A DNA stretch of 64,000 nucleotides from Robiginitomaculum sp. (GCA_002733495.1 NVVV01000003.1:1-64000); one strand, 5' to 3'. Shown: positions 9,538-20,730, counted from the stretch's first letter. The notes: generated by a model not told the origin, from the letters alone. Translations and numbers: made by a program.

Positions 9538-9897
9538 ATGACGCTCATTCAGATTGCCAAGCTCTCGCTGTTCGCATTTTTGCTGGCTGGTGGGCAGATT
9601 CTCTTTAAGAAAACAGCTCTGGGTCTTGCCGACACATCCGGCCTTGCCAATGCCGGACAATTGCTTGTCAGTAAATGGTTCATGGCTGCTTTGGTGTTGT
9701 ACGGGGCTGCCACCGTTTTATGGGTCATGATTTTGAGGGAAATTCCGCTGGCGCGCGCTTATCCGTTTACCGCGCTTGGGTTTATTCTGGTACCAACCGC
9801 AGGCGTGCTTATGTTTGGTGAAAAACTGGGTGCGGGGTATATATTCGGCGTTGTTCTTATTATTGCCGGGCTAGGTTTCATTGCTCGTGGGAACTGA
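9538..9897 (+). CDS. EamA/SMR-like small membrane transporter
   Basis: Four TM segments; LARAYPFTALGFILVPTAGVLMFGEKLGAGYIFGVVLIIAGL. Confidence 0.75.
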   Translation: MTLIQIAKLSLFAFLLAGGQILFKKTALGLADTSGLANAGQLLVSKWFMAALVLYGAATVLWVMILREIPLARAYPFTALGFILVPTAGVLMFGEKLGAGYIFGVVLIIAGLGFIARGN

Positions 9898-10861
9898 GGC
9901 GATAAAAATTTCTGGCCGTATCGCGGTTATTGTGCCGTGCTATAAACCCGGGGGCCGGGTTGTTGATGTGGTGCGATCCATAGGCAGCGAGGTTGATTTC
10001 ATTATCTGTGTTGATGACGCCTGCCCCCAAGGGTCTGCTGACTTGCTGGAACAGAACATCAAGGACACACGTCTGCATATCATACGGCATTCTAAAAATT
10101 GCGGCGTAGGCGGTGCCACCATGACGGGTTGGAAAAAGGGACTGGAGCTTGGGGCTGATATTCTAGTCAAGGTGGATGCAGACGGACAAATGGATGCAAC
10201 CAAAATTTCAGCTTTGGTCAGACCGTTGCTTGATGGCAGCGGTGATTATGCCAAAGGTAATCGGTTTTATGATCCTGCCGGGACCCGGGCCATGCCGCCG
10301 TTGCGTTTATTTGGTAACGCGGTCCTGTCTTTTTTGACCAAGCTGTCCAGCGGGTATTGGGATGTGTTTGACCCGACCAACGGGTTCACGGCCATAGAGG
10401 CACGGGTGGTCGCGCACTTGCCGCTGGACCGGATTGATGCCCGGTATTTCTTTGAATCTGATGTGCTTTTTCGCTTGTATCTGGCCCGTGCTGTGGTGAT
10501 AGATGTGCCCATGGAGGCGCATTATCAGGGTGAGCCTAGCCAGCTTGATCCGTTGCGAGTAGCCCCAGGTTTTTTTGGGAAAAACGTCAAAAATATTTTC
10601 AAGCGCACGCTCTATACATATTTTTTACGTGATTTCAGACCGGCCTCACTAAACCTGATCTTCGGCCTTCCTTTAATGATATTCGGGCTTGTCTACGGTG
10701 CCCATAGCTGGATTGCAAACGCCTTTTCGGGGCATTTAACCAGCGCGGGACAAGTCATGATTGCGGCATTGCCGATTATTCTTGGCATGCAGATGGTACT
10801 CGCGGCTCTTAATGAAGATATTGCCAATGTTCCAAAGCGGCCAATTCATCCATTTCTGTGA
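9881..10861 (+). CDS. glycosyltransferase family 2
   Basis: IAVIVPCYKPGG, VDDACPQGSADLL, KVDADGQMDATKI; C-terminal TM segments (DPM1/GtrB-like). Confidence 0.85.
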   Translation: MLVGTEAIKISGRIAVIVPCYKPGGRVVDVVRSIGSEVDFIICVDDACPQGSADLLEQNIKDTRLHIIRHSKNCGVGGATMTGWKKGLELGADILVKVDADGQMDATKISALVRPLLDGSGDYAKGNRFYDPAGTRAMPPLRLFGNAVLSFLTKLSSGYWDVFDPTNGFTAIEARVVAHLPLDRIDARYFFESDVLFRLYLARAVVIDVPMEAHYQGEPSQLDPLRVAPGFFGKNVKNIFKRTLYTYFLRDFRPASLNLIFGLPLMIFGLVYGAHSWIANAFSGHLTSAGQVMIAALPIILGMQMVLAALNEDIANVPKRPIHPFL

Positions 10862-10919
10862 ACGGTTCGCGGTTTGCAGTGCGCCGACACAGGGGGGCAA
10901 ATGCACACGCTTGCCCGGT

Positions 10920-12005
<1,086 letters not shown>

Positions 12006-12126
12006 TTACGGCGCGGTTATGCCAAGATCAAGGGGCTTTGCGGTACTGCGGCAGGGTGGCGTGCCCCCACTTGCCACCTGCGCCACATTCTGTAGGTTCC
12101 GCCACAAATGCAAAGAGAAGCCATCA

Positions 12127-12456
12127 ATGACCCAATATACTTCTGATCCGCGCCATTATACTGGTCCAGAATGCCAGTCCATGGACGATGTTCGTTATGA
12201 AATTGATCGTCTGGACCGCCTGCTGGTGGCCATGGTCAAAGAACGCCAGACCTATATGGATGCAGCGGCCCGAATCAAGCCGAGCCGTTCGGCGGTGCGC
12301 GATGAAGCCCGCATAGAGGATGTGGTGCAAAAGGTGCTGCAATGCGCAGAAAAAGAAGGGCTAAGTGCGCAAATTGCCGAGCCGGTCTGGCGCACCATGA
12401 TCGAGCAATGCATTGCCTATGAATTTTCGCGCTGGGATGATTTACGCAAGGCCTGA
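12127..12456 (+). CDS. chorismate mutase
   Basis: MDDVRYEIDRLDRLLVAMVKERQTYMDAAARIKPSRSAVRDEARIEDVVQKV; AroQ-type helical domain. Confidence 0.85.
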   Translation: MTQYTSDPRHYTGPECQSMDDVRYEIDRLDRLLVAMVKERQTYMDAAARIKPSRSAVRDEARIEDVVQKVLQCAEKEGLSAQIAEPVWRTMIEQCIAYEFSRWDDLRKA

Positions 12457-12797
12457 ATGCGCATTTTATAGGTGTGCTGATCAATAAATTTAAGGGCATT
12501 GTCGATACAGGCCTGTACCTCTTGTGCAGATACAGACCGCGCCGTTGCGCCAGCCTGACACTGATTTTCAGCATTTTCACACGCTTTGGCCAAAGCGTGT
12601 GCGCCAATGCTGCGCGCTGAGCCTTTTATGGAATGTGTTGCCGAGGCCCAGCCTTCCTCGTCTCCGGTGGGGTCCAGCAGGCGCATCCACATTTCAACTT
12701 GCTGGCGAAACATGGCAAAAACTTCGGCCTCCAGGTCCGCATCGCCGCCGCTATAACGCTTCAAATGTTCAAGATCGATGGCGGGGGCGTCGGCCAT
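12417..12797 (-). CDS. Hpt domain-containing protein
   Basis: WASATHSIKGSARSIGAHALAKACENAENQ matches the HPt phosphohistidine motif. Confidence 0.85.
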   Translation of the reverse strand: MADAPAIDLEHLKRYSGGDADLEAEVFAMFRQQVEMWMRLLDPTGDEEGWASATHSIKGSARSIGAHALAKACENAENQCQAGATARSVSAQEVQACIDNALKFIDQHTYKMRIQALRKSSQRENS

Positions 12798-12899
12798 GGG
12801 GGAATCCTTTGCTGAATGGCTTGTTCAGCTTGGCTTCAGGTTGGTTAATTTACTCTTATGATGCTATAAAGTCCCATAATCTCTGAACGGAGGTCCCCA

Positions 12900-13913
12900 A
12901 TGCGCAACCACTATTTTCTCTTCTCAGGCCTGGTCGGTATCGCCATAAGTGTTGTCGGTTTTTCGGCCACCACAGCACAGGCTGATGAAGCCGGGCGTTT
13001 CAAAGCGTCCAAGATGGCGGTCCATAATGTGGGGAATGGCCAGCAAAATCGGGGCAATCACGCCAGAAATAATCGGCGCGATGGTAATCATAATGGCAAT
13101 AGTTCAAGGCGCGGCAATCGCCATCGTGATGGGGGCAATGCGCCGCGAAATAATAACAGGACCGGCCATAATGCCTCTGGGAACAGTGGCAACACGGCGG
13201 GCCATAACAACCAGTATGCCAATAACGGCCACAATAACCAGTATGCGAATAATGGCCGTAACACCTACAATCAGAGCACACGACAGGTGCGGCGTCATGA
13301 CAGGCGAGATGCCCGTCAGGACCGTCGCCACGTCCGCCGTGATGCCAACCACAATGGTAGTACAGCCCGTCATAATCGCCATGATGGGCGCGAAGTTCGC
13401 CGTCATGATCGCCGCCATAACCGCCAGGTTGCGCGCAATTATTATCGCAATAATTACTATGGTGGCCGCAATTATTATGGCCGTCACAACCATTCCAGTT
13501 TTGGCTTTAATCTTGGTTATGGCAGCTATGGGTACGGTAATCGTTTTGGCTATCCCTATTACAGCAATTATGACCTCTACCCCTGGTGGTATGGCGACCG
13601 TTATGGCTATCGCAGCCAAACCAGCTATCGCACGGGGTATGGGCATCGGGGTCATTCAAACATTTACTGCACCGACCCCAATCACCAAAGCTATGGCGTG
13701 AACTGGAGCAATGGCTACCAAAACCAATATGCCTTCAGCCAATACACCGATGGCACCTATGGCGGCATGAATGTGCGCGATTGTCACCGCGAAAATAATC
13801 GCGGGGTGTTTGGGCGGCGCTCGGCGGTTGTTTCTTCGATGGTCTGTTATGATTCCGCAAATGCAGAATATTATGAAACGGGTGCCAAGACCTTGATCCG
13901 GTATATCAATTAG
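12900..13913 (+). CDS. exported Asn/Arg/His/Tyr-rich low-complexity protein
   Basis: Signal peptide (LVGIAISVVGFSATTAQA), repeats such as HNNQYANNG, RRHDRRDARQDRRHVRR, YYRNNYYGGRNYYGR; Cys-containing C-terminal domain. Confidence 0.8.
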   Translation: MRNHYFLFSGLVGIAISVVGFSATTAQADEAGRFKASKMAVHNVGNGQQNRGNHARNNRRDGNHNGNSSRRGNRHRDGGNAPRNNNRTGHNASGNSGNTAGHNNQYANNGHNNQYANNGRNTYNQSTRQVRRHDRRDARQDRRHVRRDANHNGSTARHNRHDGREVRRHDRRHNRQVARNYYRNNYYGGRNYYGRHNHSSFGFNLGYGSYGYGNRFGYPYYSNYDLYPWWYGDRYGYRSQTSYRTGYGHRGHSNIYCTDPNHQSYGVNWSNGYQNQYAFSQYTDGTYGGMNVRDCHRENNRGVFGRRSAVVSSMVCYDSANAEYYETGAKTLIRYIN

Positions 13914-13935
13914 GCGCAAACTCAGCGTCACCAAA

Positions 13936-13969
13936 TAAAAAGGCCAGCCCATCGGGCTGGCCTTTTTTT
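13936..13969. terminator. Rho-independent terminator hairpin between convergent genes
   Basis: aaaaaGGCCAGCCCatcGGGCTGGCCttttttt. Confidence 0.85.
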
Positions 13970-13988
13970 ATGATAATAACAAAAGTGC

Positions 13989-14711
13989 TTATTGCGCCGG
14001 TGTGATCTTAAACGTGGCGCTGACGGTGATACGGGTCGAGACCTGACCGGCCGCAATCGGCGTGGGCGCACTTTTGGACTCAGCATTCGACATAAAAAAT
14101 ACGCCTCTGGGATAGGGGGCTGCGGCAGAGCCTTCGCGCAATTCCAGTATGGGGCCAAGTGTAACGCCTGCGTTTGATGCATACACTCTGGCTTTGTCGA
14201 GCAGTTTTTCCATAGCGTCTTTACGCGCTTTGTTTTCTGCATTTTTGGCATCCGAAAGCCCAAAAGCAATGCCGCCAATGGAGTTGGCTCCGGCACCGAC
14301 CAGCGCATCTATGGCTTCGCCCAGCCCCTCCAGATCGCGTATAGTGGCTTGCACCCGATTGGAAACCCGATAGCCGGTAATGCGTTTGCCTGGTTGAATA
14401 CCCTGCTTGTAAGGGGCGTAAATTGGGTTGACGGTTAACCCTGATGTTTGAATGTCTTTTTCTTTAACTCTGGCGGCCTTTAACGCTGCAAACACCGCGT
14501 TCATTTGTTTGCGGTTGCTGGCCAACGCAGCTTTGGCTGTTACCGCTTCGCTGATCACGCCGGCATTAATGCTGGCCATGTCCGGGGTGCCGGAAACCTC
14601 GCCAACAGCGCTTAAATAAAGCTTGCCATCATTCTTGGCGCTCAAAGGTCCGGCACAGGCCGGCGGCGCAAGCAACAGGCTAAAAAGTGAAATCAGGGCA
14701 AATATTTTCAT
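13989..14711 (-). CDS. SIMPL domain-containing (DUF541) protein
   Basis: LYLSAVGEVSGTPDMASINAGVISEAVTAKAAL...VKEKDIQTSGLTVNPIY...GYRVSNRVQATIRDL. Confidence 0.9.
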   Translation of the reverse strand: MKIFALISLFSLLLAPPACAGPLSAKNDGKLYLSAVGEVSGTPDMASINAGVISEAVTAKAALASNRKQMNAVFAALKAARVKEKDIQTSGLTVNPIYAPYKQGIQPGKRITGYRVSNRVQATIRDLEGLGEAIDALVGAGANSIGGIAFGLSDAKNAENKARKDAMEKLLDKARVYASNAGVTLGPILELREGSAAAPYPRGVFFMSNAESKSAPTPIAAGQVSTRITVSATFKITPAQ

Positions 14712-14735
14712 GATCTAATCTCTTGCTTCTAGGGG

Positions 14736-15596
14736 TTATGGCGAAACTGCATAAACGGCGCAAACCCGCGCTGTCACGGTTTGGGGAACACGGTCTGAAG
14801 GCAAGTTCAGGGCCTCTATATCGGCTTGGGTGATAGTGATGGTTTTGCCATTTTTAAAACGCGCCGAGGTAATTTCAGCATCTGCCGCTGCCATGGGCGC
14901 GCTGCGGGCCATGCTATAGGCGTTTCTCGCCCGGCCGGGCTGGGACGTCCACCTACCAAGGCAGGGACCATTGCCTTCTTGCAAAACCATTAAATGGCCG
15001 AGCTTTGCCCCGGTGGCACTAGCGCTGGCCTTGGCGCGCTTGGCTGCATCCTTTACGGCGGCGCCATAGGCCTGGCGGTTGATCTCTGCGGTGCGTTCCA
15101 GATAGATGCGCATGCGTGAAGACTGTTCAGGCCCCAGCGCCAGCGCCGCCGCGCGGGCTGTGCCGGCCTTATCAACGTCCAGCATGGTGACGCGTAAAGA
15201 GACCTTGGCCGCATAGCCTTCAACCTTGTCGGCGCGATCATTTTCGATGCGATCGCCATTGCGGTCACGATATTGTTTGTAAAAGGGCTCAACCGAAACA
15301 GAACTGGTGACGCGCGCATCATCGCCGGCCACTTTTTTAACGGTGTCATAGGCCAGACGGGCGCGCTGCACGGCGGCCTGCATGGCCCCATCGGAGCTGG
15401 TGCTGGTTTCGCGAAACTCCACACTGAAACTGGCACGGTTGGGCGGCACTTCCAGTTCGGCGCGGCCCAGCACCTCAATCACCGGGCTTTTGGTCCAGTA
15501 AGGTTGCTCAAAGATGCGCTCTTGCGCGATGGCTGAGGTGCTTAGGGCCAGAATGATCGTACCGGCCATGGGTACGGTCAGGGGAAGGTGTTTCAT
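14736..15596 (-). CDS. SIMPL domain-containing protein (second, adjacent copy)
   Basis: VIEVLGRAELEVPPNRASFSVEF...VTSSVSVEPFYKQYRD...VEGYAAKVSLRVTML; signal peptide. Confidence 0.8.
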   Translation of the reverse strand: MKHLPLTVPMAGTIILALSTSAIAQERIFEQPYWTKSPVIEVLGRAELEVPPNRASFSVEFRETSTSSDGAMQAAVQRARLAYDTVKKVAGDDARVTSSVSVEPFYKQYRDRNGDRIENDRADKVEGYAAKVSLRVTMLDVDKAGTARAAALALGPEQSSRMRIYLERTAEINRQAYGAAVKDAAKRAKASASATGAKLGHLMVLQEGNGPCLGRWTSQPGRARNAYSMARSAPMAAADAEITSARFKNGKTITITQADIEALNLPSDRVPQTVTARVCAVYAVSP

Positions 15597-15790
15597 GTGC
15601 TGCCTCATTGGTTTTTCATGTCCACCATAGGCTAGTTCGCACTTGTGGCCAATCAGGGGCAATTGAGAGGCATTGTGTGACTCTGCTGCCTCTTAAATAG
15701 CCTTAAAACGACAAAAAATGAGATAAATGAGCCTTTTTTGACCCTTATTTACGCCTCAAAAGCGGGGATAAATCTATCTTTATCCTGTGC

Positions 15791-15829
15791 TCCTCATCCT
15801 GAGGTGCCGCAAAGCGGCCTCGAAGGATG
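15791..15829 (+). repeat. dispersed palindromic intergenic repeat, copy A
   Basis: tcctcatcctgaggtgccgcaaagcggcctcgaaggatg; internal GCCGCaaaGCGGC hairpin. Confidence 0.75.
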
Positions 15830-15880
15830 CGATACTGTTTGAGCACAATTTATCCCCGCTTTGCCTTTGATCCAGACTGG

Positions 15881-18142
15881 CTACTTCTCTTTGAGATATC
15901 GATCAAAAAAGGAAAAGAAGGTGTGGGTCAGGTGTTTGCGTTGCGCCTTGCCGCGAACCCCATGGCGCTGTCCCGGATAGGTCATCATCTCAAAAGGCAG
16001 ATCACGCTTTTGCAATTCGGCATAAACCTGCGTGGAATTAGCAAAAATGACATTGTCATCGGCCATGCCATGGATCATCAGCAAGGGCGAGCGCAGACCA
16101 TCAAGATAGGTCATGACCGAGCCGTTTTTGTACCCCTCCGGGTTATCTTGCGGCGTGCCCATAAAGCGTTCCGTATAATGGGTGTCATACAAGGACCAGT
16201 CTGAAACCGGCGCCCCGGCAATGGAGGCGGCAAAGGGTTCCGGCGCGCGCAAGGTGAGCATCAGCGTCATATAGCCGCCATAGCTCCAGCCGTGCAGCCC
16301 AACGCGCTTTGGGTCCACATAGGGCAGGGCACGGACAAAGTTCAGGCCCTGCAGTTGATCCTCGACCTCAACCCCGGCCATGGCATGAAAAATGGCGTCT
16401 TCAAACGCTTTGCCGCGATTGTTCGAGCCACGATTGTCCAGACGAAAATAGACATAACCGGCCTGGGGGTAGAGCTGATCGCCCGCGCCGCGCCATGCCC
16501 GGCGAACCAAATGCGTACCGGGGCCGCCATAGACATTAATGATGGCCGGATAGCGTTTGGTGGGGTCAAAATTGGCGGGCTTGTACAATTGATAATGCAA
16601 AACCGTGCCGTCCTTGGCTTTAATGGTGCCAAATTCAGGGGTGATGTGATCTTTCGCGTAAGGGAAATAAGGGTGGCCCTCGTCCAGCTTGTTTTCCTCA
16701 ACCCAGGCAATGCGCTTGCCCTTAACGCTATAAAGCGCCGTTTGTGGCGGTGTGTCCGGGTCCGAGTAACGGCCAATGTAGCGCCGGGCCGTGTCATCCA
16801 TGGTAACGCCCCAGCTGCCGCCATCGGGGGTGATCTGGCGGACCTTTGCATTTTTCTTATTTTTATAGCTGACCACAAAAAGATGCGATTCAATCGGGCT
16901 TTTCTGCCAGCCGATGAAATAGACAAGGCCGCGTTTTTCATCAACGCCGACAATGCGGCTGACCGGCCATTTGCCATTTGTGATCTGGCGGATCAGCGTG
17001 CCATCATTGGCGTAAAGATAGATATGGCGAAAACCGCTGCGTTCTGATGTCCACAAAAAACCCTTGCGCTTTTTAAGGCTATGAAAATCGCGGGAAAGAT
17101 TTACCCAGGTTTTCGCAGTTTCGCTCAGAACCGTCGTGGTTTCCCCTGTGGCCGGATCGGCGCGCAAGAGGTCCAGTGTTGTCTGGGTGCGGTTTTGGCG
17201 CTGAACCAGAAGGCCGCTGCTGTCCGTATCCCAATTGACCCGAGCCAGATAAATATCCGAATTTCTGCCAAGATCGACCTGGTGCTGGCTGCCATCTTTC
17301 AGATCAACCACGTTCAGGGTGAACACCACATTATTCATGCCAGCGCGCGGATAACGCTGGGGCACCACACGGGCAGATTTGGCCCCGATTTCCATACGGC
17401 TGATGATTTCTACCGGGCTTTCATCTGTGCGCTGAAAGGCGATATAGCGCTCATCAGGTGACCACCAATAGCCAGTGCTGCGCCCCATTTCTTCCTGGGC
17501 GACAAATTCGGCCATACCATAGGAAATGGTGCCGCCGCCATCACGGGTGATGGGGCGCTCTGTTCCGCTGGCCAGATCATAAACATAAAGATTGCGGTCG
17601 CGGATAAACGAGACCTGATTGCCAAGCGGCGAAAATCGCGCATCGGTTTCAAAGGCATCGGTTTTGGTGATGCGCCGCACGTCACCCGCCGGGATGCTGA
17701 TCGTGTAAATATCCCCGTCCAGTGGCACGAGAATGGCCTTGCCCTGCTTGTCCCAGCTATAGCGCACAATGCCCCGCGCGCGAATGCGCTGGCGCTCGCG
17801 GCGGCCCTTTTCTTCTTCGGATAGTTCGACCTCATCAGGCGATAACACCTTGGAATCAACCAGTAATGTGGCCTTGCCATCCTTCACCGACATGGCCCAC
17901 AAATCCTGTTGCAGATAGTCGCTATCTTTGCCGCGCAAAAAAGTCAGCATTTTGCCATCGGGTGAAAAACTAAGGCCACGGGGCGTTGGGCCAGAAAGCG
18001 CCGGATCAGAATAAACCCGCTCTATGGTCAGTTTTTCGCCATTTTGTGGTGTGTCTGCGGCCAGCACAGCACCGGCCATGCTGGCGAGAATCAATGTGAC
18101 GGGTAAAAGGCGCTTTACGCCCGTGAAAAATGTATTGATCAT
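15881..18142 (-). CDS. S9 family peptidase (dipeptidyl peptidase IV-like)
   Basis: WSPDERYIAFQRTDES, GPGTHLVRRAW, DNRGSNNRGKAFE, VGLHGWSYGGYMTLM (Ser nucleophile), GMADDNVIFANS (Asp), PGQRHGV (His); signal peptide. Confidence 0.93.
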   Translation of the reverse strand: MINTFFTGVKRLLPVTLILASMAGAVLAADTPQNGEKLTIERVYSDPALSGPTPRGLSFSPDGKMLTFLRGKDSDYLQQDLWAMSVKDGKATLLVDSKVLSPDEVELSEEEKGRRERQRIRARGIVRYSWDKQGKAILVPLDGDIYTISIPAGDVRRITKTDAFETDARFSPLGNQVSFIRDRNLYVYDLASGTERPITRDGGGTISYGMAEFVAQEEMGRSTGYWWSPDERYIAFQRTDESPVEIISRMEIGAKSARVVPQRYPRAGMNNVVFTLNVVDLKDGSQHQVDLGRNSDIYLARVNWDTDSSGLLVQRQNRTQTTLDLLRADPATGETTTVLSETAKTWVNLSRDFHSLKKRKGFLWTSERSGFRHIYLYANDGTLIRQITNGKWPVSRIVGVDEKRGLVYFIGWQKSPIESHLFVVSYKNKKNAKVRQITPDGGSWGVTMDDTARRYIGRYSDPDTPPQTALYSVKGKRIAWVEENKLDEGHPYFPYAKDHITPEFGTIKAKDGTVLHYQLYKPANFDPTKRYPAIINVYGGPGTHLVRRAWRGAGDQLYPQAGYVYFRLDNRGSNNRGKAFEDAIFHAMAGVEVEDQLQGLNFVRALPYVDPKRVGLHGWSYGGYMTLMLTLRAPEPFAASIAGAPVSDWSLYDTHYTERFMGTPQDNPEGYKNGSVMTYLDGLRSPLLMIHGMADDNVIFANSTQVYAELQKRDLPFEMMTYPGQRHGVRGKAQRKHLTHTFFSFFDRYLKEK

Positions 18143-18330
18143 TGGGTTTCCTACCATGTTCGGCACTTTTTGCTCTTAAGCGGCATTCATATGTGACCTT
18201 TATAAACAGAACAGTTCGCAAAGGAAAAATCAAGGATGCGTGTGGTCAGCATCTGCACTCTGATTTAGGCGCAGCCGGGCTATTCCCTTGCCCGGCAGAG
18301 CACGGTATAGAGCGCCCTCTGACTTTGTGG

Positions 18331-18407
18331 GGGCCTGTAGCTCAGTTGGTTAGAGCCGGCCGCTCATAACGGTCTGGTCGTAGGTTCGAGTCCTACCGGG
18401 CCCACCA
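18331..18407 (+). tRNA. tRNA with CAT anticodon (tRNA-Ile2 likely, tRNA-Met possible)
   Basis: gggcctgtagctcagttggttagagccggccgctcataacggtctggtcgtaggttcgagtcctaccgggcccacca. Confidence 0.9.
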
Positions 18408-18579
18408 TTTTCTTCTGTCCTATCGCGACGGCAAGCCTCGCTATATGAGCACCATTTTCTTTCATCTCACGGCACGAAGAAGCGCCTCCGACGGGGCGGC
18501 GAATGATCGCCGGGGCGCGGTCGCACCCTTGGTTTCGGTTCGAGAAAAGTTCTCTCACCTCCACCATTCGTTCTTTCTT

Positions 18580-18618
18580 CCTCACCCTGAGGTGCCGCAA
18601 AGCGGCCACGAAGGACAA
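18580..18618 (+). repeat. dispersed palindromic intergenic repeat, copy B
   Basis: cctcaccctgaggtgccgcaaagcggccacgaaggacaa, near-identical to copy A at 15791. Confidence 0.75.
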
Positions 18619-18651
18619 GGTGATGGTACCCGTATGCAAGCAAAACAGGAT

Positions 18652-18684
18652 AAAAAAACGGGGCCATAAAGGCCCCGTTTTTGC
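18652..18684. terminator. bidirectional terminator hairpin
   Basis: aaaaaaACGGGGCCataaaGGCCCCGTttttt. Confidence 0.85.
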
Positions 18685-18704
18685 AGTTCGTATTGTGTCT
18701 TTGC

Positions 18705-20023
18705 TTAATTGAACCGATAGCGCGCCCGTACGCCAACAGAACGTGGTGGCAATACGTTGGTGAGGAAGCTGCGTACAGAGGCCCCACTAATGGTCTGGTT
18801 GGACAGCCGTGTTGACTGCACGCCGGTTTCGGCAAACTCGTTAAACACATTTTTGACGTAAGTGGAGAAGGACCAATTATCCATGTCATAGACGATAGAG
18901 GCATTGGCAATGCCAAAGCTGGGTAGTGTCAGGCTGTTGCCCCGTCCACCTGCTCTTGAGAGGACATTGCCCTGCCAGGAATAACCAGCATTGAAATGCA
19001 GCTGATTGCCATTGGCCAAGGGATAGTCATAGGTACCAAAGACAGAAAATTGCGATTTTGGCGAGCCAGGAAGACGGTCACCTTTTTTACCGTCCTCAAA
19101 GCTCGAACTAAAGCCGGGAGGCGTGAAGGTACGGATCAGGGAGGGCACATCGGCGGTAAGCTTGCTTTCTGTATAGCTGTAACTTCCGCGAACCCGGAAT
19201 TGCTGGGTCATGCGCCATTGGCCATTAAGCTCTATACCCTTGGACTTAGCACCATCAGCATTAATGGTAATCGGGATGGAGGCATTAACCGTGGCCGATG
19301 ACAATTGTGGGTTTTTCCATTTCACATAGAACAGGGCACCATTAAAGGTCAGGGCCCCGTCCAGCATGGTGGTTTTTGCGCCCAGTTCATAATTTCTGGT
19401 TTTGTCCGGGCCAAAAGCACGTTCATCAAACTTGGCGAAATCATCAGGCCCCGGGCCAAATTGCTGTCCCGGTGCCAGGTTGCAATTACCTTGCGAGGCA
19501 TTGGGGTCAAAGTCAGAGCAAGCGCCGCCGCCATTGCTGCCGCCAATACGAAAGCCTTCGCTTACCGTGGCATATACCAGAGCATCATCGGTAACATGAT
19601 AGGAGGTGTTGATCTTGAACAAATTGCCATGGTCTTTTTGCTGCAGGGCCGGATCAAAAGGTCGGCCATTAAGGGTCTCAAAGTCTACGGCGACGAATCC
19701 TGGGTCAAACAGCGGGAAATCAACTGTGCTTTGCGATTGCAGATTAAATCTGAAAAACCGGCCACCTGCGGTGATTTGCCATTTATCGCTTATGTCATAA
19801 CCCACCTCACCAAACACCGCCTTTTCCACCAGACGAGATGTGCCGGCGGAGAAAAATTCCAGATTATCGGGTCGGTTAAAGCCTGCGAACTGGGAAAACT
19901 GTGGGGTAAATTCAGATGATGCGCCAACCGTTTCAAATCGGTTGTAAAAGGCACCAATAATCCAGTTATAACGCGTATCCGTGGTCGAGACGAGACGTGC
20001 TTCCTGATTGAAGAAAAGTATTA
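18705..20023 (-). pseudogene. TonB-dependent receptor, C-terminal part, 5' end missing at IS element
   Basis: Beta-barrel motifs (KTRNYELGAKT, NVFNE, terminal RYRFN). Open frame continues upstream of the called ORF to the IS boundary: FFNQEARLVSTTDTRYNWIIGAFYNRFE. Confidence 0.9.
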
Positions 20024-20730
20024 GGGGCTGACACCTAATTTTAAATAAGTTAGGAATTAGTCATGTACGTAAAGCATTGTAAATTAATGCGTTATCAGCA
20101 GTTTTAGCTACTAAAATACTTTGTAGCAGGTACCCCGGCGCGAACAGCCGTTGATTTAGTTGGCATTCACCGCAATTCTGCGATCCGGTTTTTTCACAAA
20201 TTGCGCCAACAGATTGCTTGCAAACAGGCGGAGCGTGCCGTCCAGTTTTGTGGTGAAGTCGAAGTTGACGAGAGTTATTTTGGCGGTCATCGCAAAGGGA
20301 AACGAGGGCGGGGAGCGGTTGGTAAAGTCATTGTATTTGGTCTTCTAAAACGCGGTGGCAAAGTTTATACAGTCTCTGTTTCCAACGTACAAAGAAAAAC
20401 TCTGCTGCCCGTAATTCGGCGGAAAATAAAGCCTGACAGCGTGGTCTATACTGACGGGCACACCGCATATAACGCGCTTGATGTGCCTGGATTTACGCAT
20501 TTCAGGGTCAATCACAGCCGTAAATTTGTGCGTGATCGGAACCATATTAACGGCATTGAAAATTTCTGGTCACAGGGGGAACGGCACTTGCAAAAATATA
20601 ACGGTATCCCAAAACAAAATTTTGAATTATTCTTAAAAGAATGCGAGTGGCGGTTTAATGAAGGCTCGCTAAAACAACTCTTGGAGGATCTAAAAATTCT
20701 CCTCAAACAACAATATTAGGTGTCAGCCCC
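20024..20730 (+). mobile_element. IS1595-family (IS1016-like) insertion sequence, ~707 bp
   Basis: 16-bp terminal inverted repeats GGGGCTGACACCTAAT...ATTAGGTGTCAGCCCC; encloses an IS1595-type transposase. Confidence 0.9.
20063..20719 (+). pseudogene. IS1595-family transposase with in-frame TAG near N-terminus
   Basis: EVEVDESYFGGHRKGKRGRGAVGKVIVFGLLKRGGKVY ... VYTDGHTAYNAL ... NHINGIENFWSQGERHLQKYNGI. Upstream in-frame MYVKHCKLMRYQQF*LLKYFVAGTPARTAVDLVGIHRNSAIRFFHKLRQQ, TAG at 20105-20107. Confidence 0.85.

Noticed and set aside
12949-13701. 250-aa + frame and 183-aa - frame (13104-13655) overlapping the N/R/H-rich gene
   Set aside because: Met/Ile/Ala/Thr-rich low-complexity translations produced by the repetitive codons of the real ORF; no signal or domain.
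16292-17047. Long antisense ORF (251 aa) over the S9 peptidase
   Set aside because: The minus-strand frame has clear peptidase motifs; the antisense ORF is a codon-bias artefact.
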